Shown here: positions 25,593 through 34,607 of the stretch, piece after piece
Layout: every line of letters starts with the position of its first letter
Position numbering within the stretch: the first letter of the stretch is position 1
Assembly (NCBI RefSeq): GCF_028888695.1
Contig: NZ_PNFF01000002.1
Location: 434,001 to 498,000, forward strand
Length of the DNA: 64,000 bases
Reading direction: 5' to 3'
Source of the DNA: Bacillus methanolicus
GTDB taxonomy: Bacteria > Bacillota > Bacilli > Bacillales > Cytobacillaceae
Notes under the pieces: model-generated
What the model saw: only the letters and a program-made list of their open reading frames with translations
Told to the model about the DNA's origin: nothing
Database searches by the model: none
Program-made: the position numbers and the translations under genes

Positions 25593-26261
25593 TTGGGAGG
25601 AAAAACGGCATTGATAGCAGGAGCAAGTGGTCTTGTCGGCAGAGAGCTGCTTTATTACTTGCTGGACGGAAATCAATACGACAAAGTTGTTGCAATAGTA
25701 CGTAGACCTCTTGGCATCAAACACCCAAAACTCGAGGAAATAATTGTCGATTTTGAAAATCTGTTCAACTATAAATATCATTTTAGAGTTGATTATGTGT
25801 TCTGTTGTTTAGGGACTACGATTAAAAAAGCCAAATCGAAAGAAGCAATGTTAAGAGTTGATGTTGATTATCCATTAATCATTGCAAGGGTTGCAAAAGA
25901 AATGGGGGCAAAACAGTTCCTGGTTATTAGTTCCATAGGGGCAAACCCTAACTCTTTCATATGGTATACCCGAATGAAAGGGTTGCTTGAGGAACAACTT
26001 AAAGAGGTCGGGTTCCGTTCACTACATATATTCAGACCATCCCTTCTTCTTGGAAAAAGAACAGAATTCAGACTTGGTGAAACAGTGGGGGCATTTCTGT
26101 CTGGAAAGCTTTCGTTCGCTTTTATTGGTCCGTTGAAGAAATATAAAGCTATATCAGGAAAAACAGTCGCTTTATGTATGTATAAAATTGCTCAAAATAA
26201 TAAAAAGGGAGTAAATGTTTATATCTCGGATGAAATTGAGACGATCGCGCAAACACAATAA
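25593..26261 (+). CDS. NAD(P)-binding atypical SDR-type oxidoreductase
   Basis: ~222 residues with the nucleotide motif ALIAGASGLVGREL at the N-terminus, GTTIKKAKSK, and the active-site-like VISSIGANPNS...YTRMKGLLEEQL region seen in HTATIP2/YwnB-like proteins. The best start is TTG 25593, nine bases after AGGAG; TTG 25584 is too close. The substrate is unknown. It is followed by a 21-nt repeat array. Confidence 0.75.
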   Translation: MGGKTALIAGASGLVGRELLYYLLDGNQYDKVVAIVRRPLGIKHPKLEEIIVDFENLFNYKYHFRVDYVFCCLGTTIKKAKSKEAMLRVDVDYPLIIARVAKEMGAKQFLVISSIGANPNSFIWYTRMKGLLEEQLKEVGFRSLHIFRPSLLLGKRTEFRLGETVGAFLSGKLSFAFIGPLKKYKAISGKTVALCMYKIAQNNKKGVNVYISDEIETIAQTQ

Positions 26262-26321
26262 GCAGTTCCAAAAAGGGCTGCTGTTTTTGTTTTGGGCGGT
26301 CGGTACACAAATTTATACGAT

Positions 26322-26447
26322 TACTCTCGTTCGACGGGTCTTTACTCTCGTTCAATGGACGTTTACTCTCGTTCGGCACGTCTTTACTCTCGTTCATTAC
26401 ACGTTTACTCCCGTTCAATATTCTTTTACTCTCGTTCAGCCAAATTT
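26322..26447. repeat. R21 array: six units at an exact 21-nt period
   Basis: TACTCTCGTTC starts at 26322, 26343, 26364, 26385, 26406 (TACTCCCG) and 26427. Because 21 is a multiple of three, the plus frame reads a YSRS heptad and the minus frame NESK units. Neither has a ribosome site or a sensible start, so it is treated as non-coding. Confidence 0.85.
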
Positions 26448-26516
26448 CCATTTCAAATCTCAACTACTTTTATCAGACTCGATAGAAACAAATTATTTGA
26501 TTTTATGATCATAAAT

Positions 26517-26562
26517 TACTAATATTGAGATATCGTAATTTCTCGATATCTCAATATTAGTA
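26517..26562. promoter_or_regulatory. 19-bp perfect inverted repeat upstream of the arsR-like gene
   Basis: Arms 26517-26535 and 26544-26562 (core TTGAGATATCG) are exact complements around an 8-base loop. No T-run follows. It lies 50 bases before the ArsR-type start, so it is a candidate autoregulatory operator. Confidence 0.55.
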
Positions 26563-26611
26563 TTGATATTTCTTGTTTTACAAACTGTAAAAAGAAAGGG
26601 GGCAGACATTA

Positions 26612-26953
26612 TTGACTCAGGAATTTCTTGGGATGACTGATGAAAAAGCGGTTGAAATCTTTAAAGCACTTTCGAATCAAACAAGGGTGAACATTCTCCA
26701 AATGCTAAAAAATCCAGAAACAAACTTTTCGACAGAAGCACATGTCATTAAACAAGGAGAATTTGAAGGCGGGGTTTGTGTAAGTGATATACACAAAAAA
26801 TCAGGAGTATCCCAGTCCACAACTTCCCAATATTTATCCATTTTGCTGCAAAGCGGTTTATTGGAAATGAAAAGAATAGGACAATGGACTTATTATCGCC
26901 GAAACGAAGAAACGATTAAACAATTTGAACACTACATCCGTACAAAACTATAA
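26612..26953 (+). CDS. ArsR/SmtB-family repressor
   Basis: 113 residues with a winged helix (ALSNQTRVNILQML, GVCVSDIHKKSGVSQSTTSQYLSILLQSGLLEMKRIGQWTYYRRNEE). The ELCVCD metal-binding box is changed to GVCVSD, leaving one cysteine, so the signal may be redox rather than metal. The TTG start has AAGGGGG ten bases upstream. It precedes a flavin oxidoreductase gene, separated by R40 repeats. Confidence 0.85.
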   Translation: MTQEFLGMTDEKAVEIFKALSNQTRVNILQMLKNPETNFSTEAHVIKQGEFEGGVCVSDIHKKSGVSQSTTSQYLSILLQSGLLEMKRIGQWTYYRRNEETIKQFEHYIRTKL

Positions 26954-26967
26954 CTTTATGAGATATT

Positions 26968-27037
26968 AACGCTTTAAAGCGAAGCGGGCCAGACCCTCAA
27001 TACATTAACGCTTTAAAGCAGCGCAGGACAGACCCCT
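26968..27037. repeat. R40 dispersed repeat, two units
   Basis: TTAACGCTTTAAAGC with GGGCCAGACCC (26986-26996), then CATTAACGCTTTAAAGC and a degenerate core near 27026, spaced 40 bases. It lies between the arsR-like and flavin oxidoreductase genes. Confidence 0.75.
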
Positions 27038-27072
27038 CAACATGAAAAAATAACTAGAAAGAGGATGATTAT

Positions 27073-28122
27073 ATGTCAGAAAATAAAAAAGCAAAACGAA
27101 TTACCGATATTCCGTTTTCGGTACTTGATCTTTCTCCGATTGTAGTTGGTGGTACTCCATCCGATTCTTTTCGAAATACGCTCGATCTTGCTCAACATGC
27201 GGAAAAGTGGGGTTATCACCGGTACTGGCTGGCAGAGCACCATAATTTTTCTGCCGTCGCCAGTTCTGCAACATCTGTTGTCATTGGCCATGTAGCCCAA
27301 GGAACTTCAAAAATCCGAGTAGGTTCAGGCGGAATCATGCTGCCTAACCACGCTCCGCTGGTCATTGCTGAACAATTCGGAACTCTCGAATCTCTGTTTC
27401 CCGGCCGAATTGATCTTGGTCTTGGCCGCGCACCTGGTACTGATCAGCTTACCGCTCATGCTTTAAGACGCGACCTCAGAAGCCATGGCGAGGATTTTCC
27501 TGAGCAATTAGCTGAGCTTCGCGCCTATTTTGATCCGTCTTTATCTTCAGGAAGAATGCATGTAAGAGCAGTCCCGGGCGAGGGCTTGAATATTCCAATT
27601 TGGTTATTGGGCTCAAGCGGATACAGTGCACAACTTGCCGGCATGCTCGGTCTGCCATTTGCTTTTGCAAGCCACTTCTCACCTAACAATACACTGGCGG
27701 CTCTGAAGATATATCGCAATTGCTTCAAGCCTTCAAAAGTGCTTGATGAACCGTATGCAATGGTCGCGGTGAACGTGATTGCTGCAGAAACAGATGAAGA
27801 AGCACGCCGTCTGGCAACTACATTGCAGCAGCAATTCCTGAACTTGGTTCGGAATCATAATGTGCCGCTGCAGCCTCCTGTAGAAAATATGGATGCTCTT
27901 TGGAACGAATATGAAAAAGAAGCCGTCGAGCAACAAATAGGTTCATCCATCATCGGCAGCCCTGAAACCGTAAAAGAAAAGCTGCAGAAATTTTTAGACG
28001 ATACCCAGGCCGATGAAATCATGGTCAATGCCCAAATTTATGATCACCAGGCGCGTCTTCGTTCCTTCGAAATCGTAGCCGACATCACGAATTTACAGGA
28101 ACAACGCGAAACACGGATTTAA
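27073..28122 (+). CDS. Luciferase-like (LLM) flavin-dependent oxidoreductase
   Basis: 349 residues of the bacterial luciferase-like monooxygenase family: [51 protein letters not shown] and a C-terminal [10 protein letters not shown]. It should use FMNH2 and oxygen on an unidentified small substrate. GAAAGAGG precedes the ATG. Presumably controlled by the ArsR-like protein upstream. Confidence 0.88.
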   Translation: MSENKKAKRITDIPFSVLDLSPIVVGGTPSDSFRNTLDLAQHAEKWGYHRYWLAEHHNFSAVASSATSVVIGHVAQGTSKIRVGSGGIMLPNHAPLVIAEQFGTLESLFPGRIDLGLGRAPGTDQLTAHALRRDLRSHGEDFPEQLAELRAYFDPSLSSGRMHVRAVPGEGLNIPIWLLGSSGYSAQLAGMLGLPFAFASHFSPNNTLAALKIYRNCFKPSKVLDEPYAMVAVNVIAAETDEEARRLATTLQQQFLNLVRNHNVPLQPPVENMDALWNEYEKEAVEQQIGSSIIGSPETVKEKLQKFLDDTQADEIMVNAQIYDHQARLRSFEIVADITNLQEQRETRI

Positions 28123-28140
28123 ATTATACGATAATGTACA

Positions 28141-28173
28141 AAAAAGGAACTGCACTAGGCGGTTCCTTTTTTG
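28141..28173 (+). terminator. Terminator after the LLM oxidoreductase
   Basis: AAAAAGGAAC and GTTCCTTTTT arms with an 11-base loop and a T-run. Confidence 0.9.
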
Positions 28174-28230
28174 TTTTATACTTCGTTATTTTTAGGCTTT
28201 TAGGGTCTACTGGAAACGTCAAAAAGCAAA

Positions 28231-28306
28231 GGGTCAGGCCCCTCCAATAGAACATATAGACAAACACTAATAAAATCATTCTATCTATTGTCATTATGTC
28301 AGCCCC
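28231..28306. repeat. Miniature inverted-repeat-ended element, copy 1
   Basis: Starts GGGTCAGGCCCCTCC and ends near TGTCAGCCCC. Its middle CACTAATAAAATCATTCTAT is shared with copies at 36215 and 39304. It lies between the LLM oxidoreductase terminator and the siderophore-binding protein. Confidence 0.65.
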
Positions 28307-28329
28307 TACACCATATTAGGTATTTCACG

Positions 28330-29277
28330 TTATTTTTTCGCTAACGAATCAACAATTTGGTCAATTGTAAGTTTATTAGCAATCACACCGCTAATTGTCC
28401 AATGGCTCGGATCTTCCATGTTATATACGTTTCCTTTTTTAACAGCCGGAATACCATTCCAAACAGAACTATTTTTTAGTGTTTCTAATCCAGGTTCATT
28501 AGGTTTGCTAACAAGGAACAGGTGATCAGCATCAAGTTTGGACAATGCTTCAAGTGAAACCGGCTTCCATGTTGCTTCGGCTTTCGGTAATTTTTGAATC
28601 ATTTCAGGTTGAGCAACACCTAAATCACCATAAAGAACATTTGCTGCAAAGCGTGTATTTTCAAACAAGTAAAATTGATCACCAGCTACCCATAAAATGG
28701 CTGCTGTTTCATCACCAATTGCATCTTTAATTTTCTTAGATGCTTCTTTCACTTTTGCATCATAATCAGCCAATAGATCTTTTGCTTGCTCTTCTTTACC
28801 TAACAATGTTCCCATTATTTCTAATTGTTTACGCCAGTCGGCACCCTCTTCATCTTTAAAAACATATGTTGGCGCCACTTTTTTGTACTCTTCATAATTC
28901 CCTTTTTGAATAGACGATGCTGAACTAAAAATAATTAAATCAGGTTGTGCTTTAATCGTTTGTTCTAATGGTAAATCCCAACTAATTGTTGGCACGTCTT
29001 TTAAATCTGATTGTAAGTAATCAAGGACAGTTGTTCCAATTGACCACTGAGCTGCCGGAGTCACGCCAAGTGCCACGAGCGAATCTTCCATGTATGGAGC
29101 AAGAATGCGTTTCGGATTTGCAGGGATCGTTACTTGTCCCATTGCATCCGTTACTGTCACATCTTTTGATTTTTCTTTTATTTCTTTAGCTTCGTTGTTC
29201 GTTCCACAACCTGCTAATAGTAATATCGTACATATGAAAACAGTGATGATTCCTTTATACGTATTTCGAAACTTCAT
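28330..29277 (-). CDS. Iron-siderophore ABC importer binding lipoprotein
   Basis: ~315 residues. The signal sequence ends in the lipobox LLLAGC (cysteine near residue 23), so the protein is lipid-anchored outside the membrane. The mature part is a class III periplasmic-binding fold (DAMGQVTIPANPKRILAPYMEDSLVALGVTPAA). ATG 29277 (MKFRNTYKG) has AAGGAGG six bases upstream and is preferred over the longer ORF. A Fur box lies in the promoter and the permease genes are divergent. Confidence 0.9.
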   Translation of the reverse strand: MKFRNTYKGIITVFICTILLLAGCGTNNEAKEIKEKSKDVTVTDAMGQVTIPANPKRILAPYMEDSLVALGVTPAAQWSIGTTVLDYLQSDLKDVPTISWDLPLEQTIKAQPDLIIFSSASSIQKGNYEEYKKVAPTYVFKDEEGADWRKQLEIMGTLLGKEEQAKDLLADYDAKVKEASKKIKDAIGDETAAILWVAGDQFYLFENTRFAANVLYGDLGVAQPEMIQKLPKAEATWKPVSLEALSKLDADHLFLVSKPNEPGLETLKNSSVWNGIPAVKKGNVYNMEDPSHWTISGVIANKLTIDQIVDSLAKK

Positions 29278-29311
29278 TTGCATCCTCCTTAGTCTTTCTT
29301 TTCGATGAAAA

Positions 29312-29326
29312 TGATAATCATTATCA
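29312..29326. promoter_or_regulatory. Fur box of the binding protein gene
   Basis: TGATAATCATTATCA is a perfect 7-1-7 Fur box, 35 bases upstream of the binding protein start. Confidence 0.9.
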
Positions 29327-29428
29327 ACCAAAACGTCAACATAAAAATAATTTTTTTGATAATGGTTTTCAATTAATTTGTTAAATATATTGAAAGGATT
29401 AGATATTCGTTTTATACTTAATTATTAT

Positions 29429-29443
29429 TGATAATGATTATCA
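29429..29443. promoter_or_regulatory. Fur box of the permease operon
   Basis: TGATAATGATTATCA, a perfect 7-1-7 Fur box, 38 bases before the GTG start of the first permease gene. Confidence 0.9.
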
Positions 29444-29480
29444 CTATTACAAAATAACAATGAAGGGTTGTTTTTAAATA

Positions 29481-30512
29481 GTGGCTAATTTACAGCGCGC
29501 TTCAATAGTGAGAAAACATAGATTAAAAACAGGTTTCATTTTGCTTGTCGGAATATGTTGTGTGTTGTTGGCGATTTGTCTTTCTCTCGTTTATGGGACG
29601 GAAACGATCAAACTGACAACCGTTTGGCAAGCGATTTTCGATCATCATCCTGATAACAAAGCACATCAAATTGTTCAAGAAATTCGTTTACCGCGTGCAT
29701 TAATAGCAGCATTGATCGGTTCTTACTTAGCGTTATCTGGAGCAATTATGCAGGCAATCACAAGAAATCCACTCGCTGAACCCTCTCTTTTAGGGGTATC
29801 TTATGGAGCGGCATTTTCCCTTGTTATGACAATAGCCTTGTTTCCGAGCGTGTCGAATTTGGGAGCAACTGTTGCTTCTATGGTTGGTGCAGGAATATCA
29901 GTCCTTTTCGTATTTATGTTATCTGCTGCTTCAAAAGGTGGAGCATCACATGTGAAATTGGCACTTGCCGGTGTAGCGGTAGGAATGTTCTTGAATTCAT
30001 TAACCTCCACTGTGGCGCTTCATTTTGATGTGTCAAAAGAGATGAGCTTTTGGTATGCCGGAGGATTGGCTAACACAAATTGGAATGATTTTAGAATTCT
30101 CGGTTTTGTTGGATTCATTGGCATTCCGATCGTCTTTGTCATTGCTCGTGCTTTAACGTTGCTCAATCTTGGCGAGGAAGTAACGCAAGGGCTGGGAATT
30201 CATTTAAATCTAGTCAAAGCTCTTAGTATCACGGCCGTCTTGCTATTAACCGGGGCCTCGGTTTCTGTAGCCGGATCAATTGTCTTTGTTGGACTCGTTA
30301 TACCTCATATTAGCCGAATGTTAGTTGGACCGGATTATCGCTTATTGCTCCCCGTTTCAGCAGTATTGGGCAGCTTGCTCCTTGTTCTAGCGGATGTCGG
30401 TGCAAGAATGATGAATTCTCCTTTTGAAACACCTATTGGAGTCGTCACAGCAGCCATTGGAGTGCCCTTTTTCTTATATTTAGTTCGAAGTGAAAGGAGT
30501 AGGTTCATATGA
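29481..30512 (+). CDS. FecCD-family iron-siderophore permease, subunit 1
   Basis: 343 residues, GTG start, about nine or ten membrane helices. Family signatures are IRLPRALIAALIGSYLALSG, ITRNPLAEPSLLGVSYGA and VFVGLVIPHISRMLVGPDYR. It forms the transmembrane channel with the next gene. Its stop overlaps that start by four bases (ATGA). Confidence 0.92.
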   Translation: MANLQRASIVRKHRLKTGFILLVGICCVLLAICLSLVYGTETIKLTTVWQAIFDHHPDNKAHQIVQEIRLPRALIAALIGSYLALSGAIMQAITRNPLAEPSLLGVSYGAAFSLVMTIALFPSVSNLGATVASMVGAGISVLFVFMLSAASKGGASHVKLALAGVAVGMFLNSLTSTVALHFDVSKEMSFWYAGGLANTNWNDFRILGFVGFIGIPIVFVIARALTLLNLGEEVTQGLGIHLNLVKALSITAVLLLTGASVSVAGSIVFVGLVIPHISRMLVGPDYRLLLPVSAVLGSLLLVLADVGARMMNSPFETPIGVVTAAIGVPFFLYLVRSERSRFI

Positions 30513-31516
30513 ACAACATCTCTATGAAGTTTAAATGGACGATGTTCACATTAATCGTACTCCTTTTCATCGCTTGTTTCATAAGTTTAAACTTCGGTGT
30601 TGTGCCCATTTCACCAAATGAAGTGCTTCATACATTGATTGGTAATGGGACGAAACAACAACAGTTGATCTTGTTTGAGATTCGTCTGCCAACAATGATA
30701 TTAGCTCTCCTCGTTGGTGCAGGTATGGCTGTTTCAGGTACCATTTTACAAAGTATAACTCGTAATGAACTGGCTGACCCTGGTATTTTAGGCATTAATG
30801 CAGGTGCGGGTGCAGCTGTCGTCATTTATCTTTCTTTTTTTAAAACAGCAACAGGAAGCCTTAGTACGTTCAGTACTTTTGCTTTGCCTCTCTTTTCTTT
30901 TTTGGGAGCATTATTGACAGCAGGTTTGATTATAGGTCTTTCTTGGAAACGCGGATTTCATTCCATTCGCCTCATCTTAGTTGGAATTGGAATCAATGCA
31001 GGTTTGAGCGCTCTATTGATTGCCCTTCAATTAAGAATGACACCACACGATTTTATGCAAGCAATGGTTTGGCTGTCAGGAGATCTATGGGCAACGCAAT
31101 GGAAGTTTGTATGGGCTTTGTTGCCTTGGTTTATCGTACTTATTCCATACTCATTGTATAAAGCACATACACTTAATATTTTGAACTTAGGGAGTTCAGT
31201 GGCAACCGGTCTTGGAATACGTTCAAATCGTGAACGACTGCTTCTCCTTATGGCAGCGGTAGGGATAGCCGGTCTAGGAGTAGCCGCAGGCGGTGGAATT
31301 ACTTTTTTAGGTTTGATTGCCCCACATATTGCCAGGAGTCTTATTGGACCAAACCATCGTTTGTTGCTTCCGATCGCTGCATTGATTGGATCGTTCATTT
31401 TACTGATGGCTGATACAGTAGGAACGAATTTGTTGTCACCAACAGAAATTCCGGCTGGTCTTGTCGTATCGATTGTTAGTGTTCCATATTTTATTTATTT
31501 ATTAATGAAAAAGTAG
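30509..31516 (+). CDS. FecCD-family iron-siderophore permease, subunit 2
   Basis: 335 residues, same family as its neighbour: EIRLPTMILALLVGAGMAVSG, ITRNELADPGILGINAGAGA and TFLGLIAPHIARSLIGPNHR. The pair heterodimerises. The ATPase gene follows 12 bases on with GGGAGGAAG. Confidence 0.92.
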   Translation: MNNISMKFKWTMFTLIVLLFIACFISLNFGVVPISPNEVLHTLIGNGTKQQQLILFEIRLPTMILALLVGAGMAVSGTILQSITRNELADPGILGINAGAGAAVVIYLSFFKTATGSLSTFSTFALPLFSFLGALLTAGLIIGLSWKRGFHSIRLILVGIGINAGLSALLIALQLRMTPHDFMQAMVWLSGDLWATQWKFVWALLPWFIVLIPYSLYKAHTLNILNLGSSVATGLGIRSNRERLLLLMAAVGIAGLGVAAGGGITFLGLIAPHIARSLIGPNHRLLLPIAALIGSFILLMADTVGTNLLSPTEIPAGLVVSIVSVPYFIYLLMKK

Positions 31517-31528
31517 GGAGGAAGCGCT

Positions 31529-32314
31529 ATGACCACTCTATCAGCAGAACAGTTGACTATCGGGTACGAGGACCAAATCATTGTTGAACAATTGAATTTG
31601 GAAATTCCATCGAATCAAATTACTGCCATTATTGGTCCAAACGGCTGCGGCAAATCGACTATTTTAAAAACAGTGGCACGACTGCATCCGGCATTATCCG
31701 GTGTCATTTATTTAGATGGAAAAATGATTCATAAGACACCGACAAAAGATGTTGCGAAAAAGATGGCCATTTTACCTCAGTCACCGGAAGCACCGAGTGG
31801 ATTGACAGTGTATGAATTAATTTCATATGGACGGACACCATATCAAACAGGATTTTCACGACTCAGTAAACATGATTACGAAATGATTGATTGGGCGCTT
31901 GAGGTTACCGGACTAACCAATCTTCGAGACCAGTCTGTTGATACGCTGTCAGGCGGCCAAAGACAACGAGCTTGGATTGCGATGGCGATTGCGCAAGAAA
32001 CGAATTTATTACTATTAGACGAGCCAACAACGTATTTAGATTTAGCTCATCAATTAGAGATTTTACAGCTCCTGGAAAAATTAAATCAAGAAGATGGACG
32101 GACGATTGCGATGGTCATTCATGATTTGAACCATGCTGCCCGTTTTGCACATCACATGGTTGCTCTTAAGAACGGAACGATTGTAAAACAAGGATCACCG
32201 GAAAAAGTCATGACGTCCGAAGTACTTAAACAAGTATTTAATATTGATACAGTGATTGTTACGGATCCCAGAACAGCGAAACCGGCCATGATTTCATATG
32301 ATTTAATAAAATAG
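31529..32314 (+). CDS. Iron-siderophore ABC importer ATPase
   Basis: 261 residues. Walker A GPNGCGKST (~36), signature LSGGQRQRAWIAMAIAQ (~140), Walker B LLLLDEPTTYLDLAHQ (~165) and switch MVIHDLNHAARF. Typical FepC/FhuC subunit; the DEPTTYLDL box is characteristic of siderophore importers. Confidence 0.92.
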   Translation: MTTLSAEQLTIGYEDQIIVEQLNLEIPSNQITAIIGPNGCGKSTILKTVARLHPALSGVIYLDGKMIHKTPTKDVAKKMAILPQSPEAPSGLTVYELISYGRTPYQTGFSRLSKHDYEMIDWALEVTGLTNLRDQSVDTLSGGQRQRAWIAMAIAQETNLLLLDEPTTYLDLAHQLEILQLLEKLNQEDGRTIAMVIHDLNHAARFAHHMVALKNGTIVKQGSPEKVMTSEVLKQVFNIDTVIVTDPRTAKPAMISYDLIK

Positions 32315-32325
32315 AGGTTGATATC

Positions 32326-33030
32326 ATGCTGCAGCAAAATGAACTCTGGAGAGAACTTGAGAATTTTCAAATTGTTCCACATGAAACAACAACAGTGCCT
32401 CTCTTTGATAAAGATTTTTCAAAGCTATTCAATCTTGTGAAGGAACGGACGAAAGCAGAACAGCCATATGTCATCGCTTCCATCTTGATGAGGCATGCAG
32501 CCTTTTTATTTACAGGACAATTATTTATCCTCAGCAAGTATCGTGTGAAATGGACAGGCGATGTATCCCAAGTTGGAGTAGTGGATCGGATAATAAACAA
32601 TAGATGGGCGCCGCAATGGTCGCTTTCCAGCGGGAAGTGGATTCCTTTGGAAACAGAAAAAGACGTAAAGGAAACGATCCAACGTATCATTTGCCATGAT
32701 TGTCGAATGATTGTGAAAGCTGTTTCTACTGAATCGAAGAGCTCGCCACTCGTATTGTGGGAAAATATTTGGGGTTACGTCCTTTGGATGTACGTGCAGC
32801 TTCTCAACCAAGGAGACGATATTTCTACAAGAGCACGTGATGACCTGGAATTTTTGCTGGACTCAGCAACGTGGAAAGATATTGAACGATACTCACCGTT
32901 CCAAAGATTTTTAAACGGACAAACACCAGAAGAAGCAATGGCTCATTATGCTCGAGTTACGTGCTGCTATTACTATAAGGTCCCCGGAAATGATAAGTGT
33001 TCATATTGTCCTAAGAAACAAACAGACTAG
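32326..33030 (+). CDS. FhuF-like [2Fe-2S] siderophore reductase
   Basis: 234 residues ending in CCYYYKVPGNDKCSYCPKK, the C-C-x10-C-x2-C motif that binds [2Fe-2S] in FhuF-type ferric reductases. These reduce the imported ferric siderophore in the cytoplasm to release iron. It is the fourth gene of the Fur-controlled operon. The rest of the protein resembles the C-terminal region shared with IucA/IucC annotations. Confidence 0.8.
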   Translation: MLQQNELWRELENFQIVPHETTTVPLFDKDFSKLFNLVKERTKAEQPYVIASILMRHAAFLFTGQLFILSKYRVKWTGDVSQVGVVDRIINNRWAPQWSLSSGKWIPLETEKDVKETIQRIICHDCRMIVKAVSTESKSSPLVLWENIWGYVLWMYVQLLNQGDDISTRARDDLEFLLDSATWKDIERYSPFQRFLNGQTPEEAMAHYARVTCCYYYKVPGNDKCSYCPKKQTD

Positions 33031-33076
33031 ACTATCTTTTAAAAAGACTTCTATCCTTTCATTTATAGAATCTTTA

Positions 33077-33107
33077 AAAGGAATCGATTAATGGTCGATT
33101 CCTTTTT
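33077..33107 (+). terminator. Terminator of the siderophore operon
   Basis: Arms AAAGGAATCGA and TCGATTCCTTT with a 7-base loop, then TT. Confidence 0.9.
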
Positions 33108-33261
33108 CATCATTATTTATTTAATGCATTTTTCAATGGAGCGGAATAAGAAAAAAATCGATTATTGCAAAAATTAAGGAAATAAGTATCATAAAAGATG
33201 GTAGGAATATTATACCAAATGATTCTTCTTCAAATATTAAGTATTTTTTAAGGGGGAAACT

Positions 33262-34485
33262 ATGTCATTTTTTGTAAGGAGGGAAAATTTAAGGACCTTT
33301 ATCCGTCGTTTTCCCGCTGTTACATTGTTAACGCTCGCAATTATCGTTATACAACTAGCAACTTATTATTTTGGAAATGGCCCTACTGATCTTGAAACAG
33401 CTCGCCGTTTTGGAGCCATTCAAACGGGTGATACATCTCCAGAGGAGTGGTTCCGGCTTGCAACATATATTTTTGTGCAAATTGGCGGAACTATTCATTT
33501 GCTCTCTAATGTAGCTAGTTTAATCATTTTTGGTCCTCCACTTGAACGAATTTACGGTTCAGCCAAATTTACATTTTTATTTTTTGCAACAGGAATTGTC
33601 GGTGGTCTATTTATTCTAATTTTTTCAGAGAATGTTATATCAGCAGGAGCGTCAGGCAGCCTCTTTGGATTAATGGGACTGTATTTAGGGCTAATGATAA
33701 AACAAAATAAGATGATCGATTCAGAAAGCAAAGGTGTAATCTGGAGTGCTTTTGCGGGAAATATTATTTATACATTTTTAGCACCAAATATTTCAATTCC
33801 TGCTCACCTTGGGGGACTGTTTAGTGGTTTTCTCCTGTCATTTTTCGTTCACCCTCAATCATTTCGGCGTTTAGCAGAAACGAAGTGGAGTCAAGAAGTC
33901 ATTCAAACAGCAATGGTTACATTGCTGTGGTTTTCAATACTATCTTTCCCGAAGTATCTTCCGGCATCCACTGAAATAAGTGGATTGACAGCAGAATTCG
34001 AAAAAATGAAATCAGTCGAAATGAATACATTTAATAAGTTTCATGTATCTGGCAATAAAAACGATTCCCCTCAAGTGAGTGAGCCTCAAAATAATCAAGA
34101 AAGTCAAAATGAAACTTTAAAAGAACCTAGCATCAAAATTTTACATGTAAATTCTGGAGTTAGAGAGGGTTGGATTGATACGAGGGAAGATTTTTTTGAT
34201 GAAGTAGTATTAACTATTCAGGTGAAAAACAGATCAGAAAAAACAATTGATATTTATCCGGAAATGTTTATCCTATCAGATTCGGCAGGATATACTCCAT
34301 CACTAGTCAATGAGGAACTATATTTTGAGAGTATTCCGCTTCCCCCAATGCAGCAAGTAACATTTGACCTTGTATATGCAATTTCATTGAAAGAAACAAC
34401 TGGACAATTTTTGCTTTCCGTATCTGGTTGGAACTCTTTTGATCGATTCAACATAGAGTACTCAAAATTAATTTCGAGTAAATAG
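33262..34485 (+). CDS. Rhomboid-family intramembrane serine protease
   Basis: 407 residues. Six or so membrane helices occupy ~20-230, with the catalytic Ser in GASGSLFG (~131) and His in PAHLGGLFSG (~181). A Gln/Asn-rich linker (~255-290) leads to a C-terminal beta-rich extracellular or cytosolic domain (~290-407) that looks like an immunoglobulin-type fold. It cleaves membrane proteins within the bilayer; the target is unknown. AAGGGGGAAAC precedes the ATG. Confidence 0.85.
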   Translation: MSFFVRRENLRTFIRRFPAVTLLTLAIIVIQLATYYFGNGPTDLETARRFGAIQTGDTSPEEWFRLATYIFVQIGGTIHLLSNVASLIIFGPPLERIYGSAKFTFLFFATGIVGGLFILIFSENVISAGASGSLFGLMGLYLGLMIKQNKMIDSESKGVIWSAFAGNIIYTFLAPNISIPAHLGGLFSGFLLSFFVHPQSFRRLAETKWSQEVIQTAMVTLLWFSILSFPKYLPASTEISGLTAEFEKMKSVEMNTFNKFHVSGNKNDSPQVSEPQNNQESQNETLKEPSIKILHVNSGVREGWIDTREDFFDEVVLTIQVKNRSEKTIDIYPEMFILSDSAGYTPSLVNEELYFESIPLPPMQQVTFDLVYAISLKETTGQFLLSVSGWNSFDRFNIEYSKLISSK

Positions 34486-34534
34486 CCAGATCTTATTCAC
34501 TTACTACGCTATATTTTAATAGAGTCGGAGTAAG

Positions 34535-34574
34535 GGAGCCTTTCCAATTTACTGTGGATTGGCTCCGTATTTTT
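34535..34574. terminator. Hairpin between convergent rhomboid and ABC permease genes
   Basis: GGAGCC (34535) pairs with GGCTCC (34561) with partial pairing inside (CCAAT/ATTGG), then GTATTTTTC. Confidence 0.6.
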
Positions 34575-34607
34575 CTTTGACTTTTGCCTGCAGTTTTCCC
34601 GCACAAA

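Noticed and set aside
26215-26522. Plus- and minus-strand ORFs with YSRS or NESK repeats
   Set aside because: They arise because the 21-nt repeat is a multiple of three; no start with a ribosome site and overlap with the end of the upstream gene.
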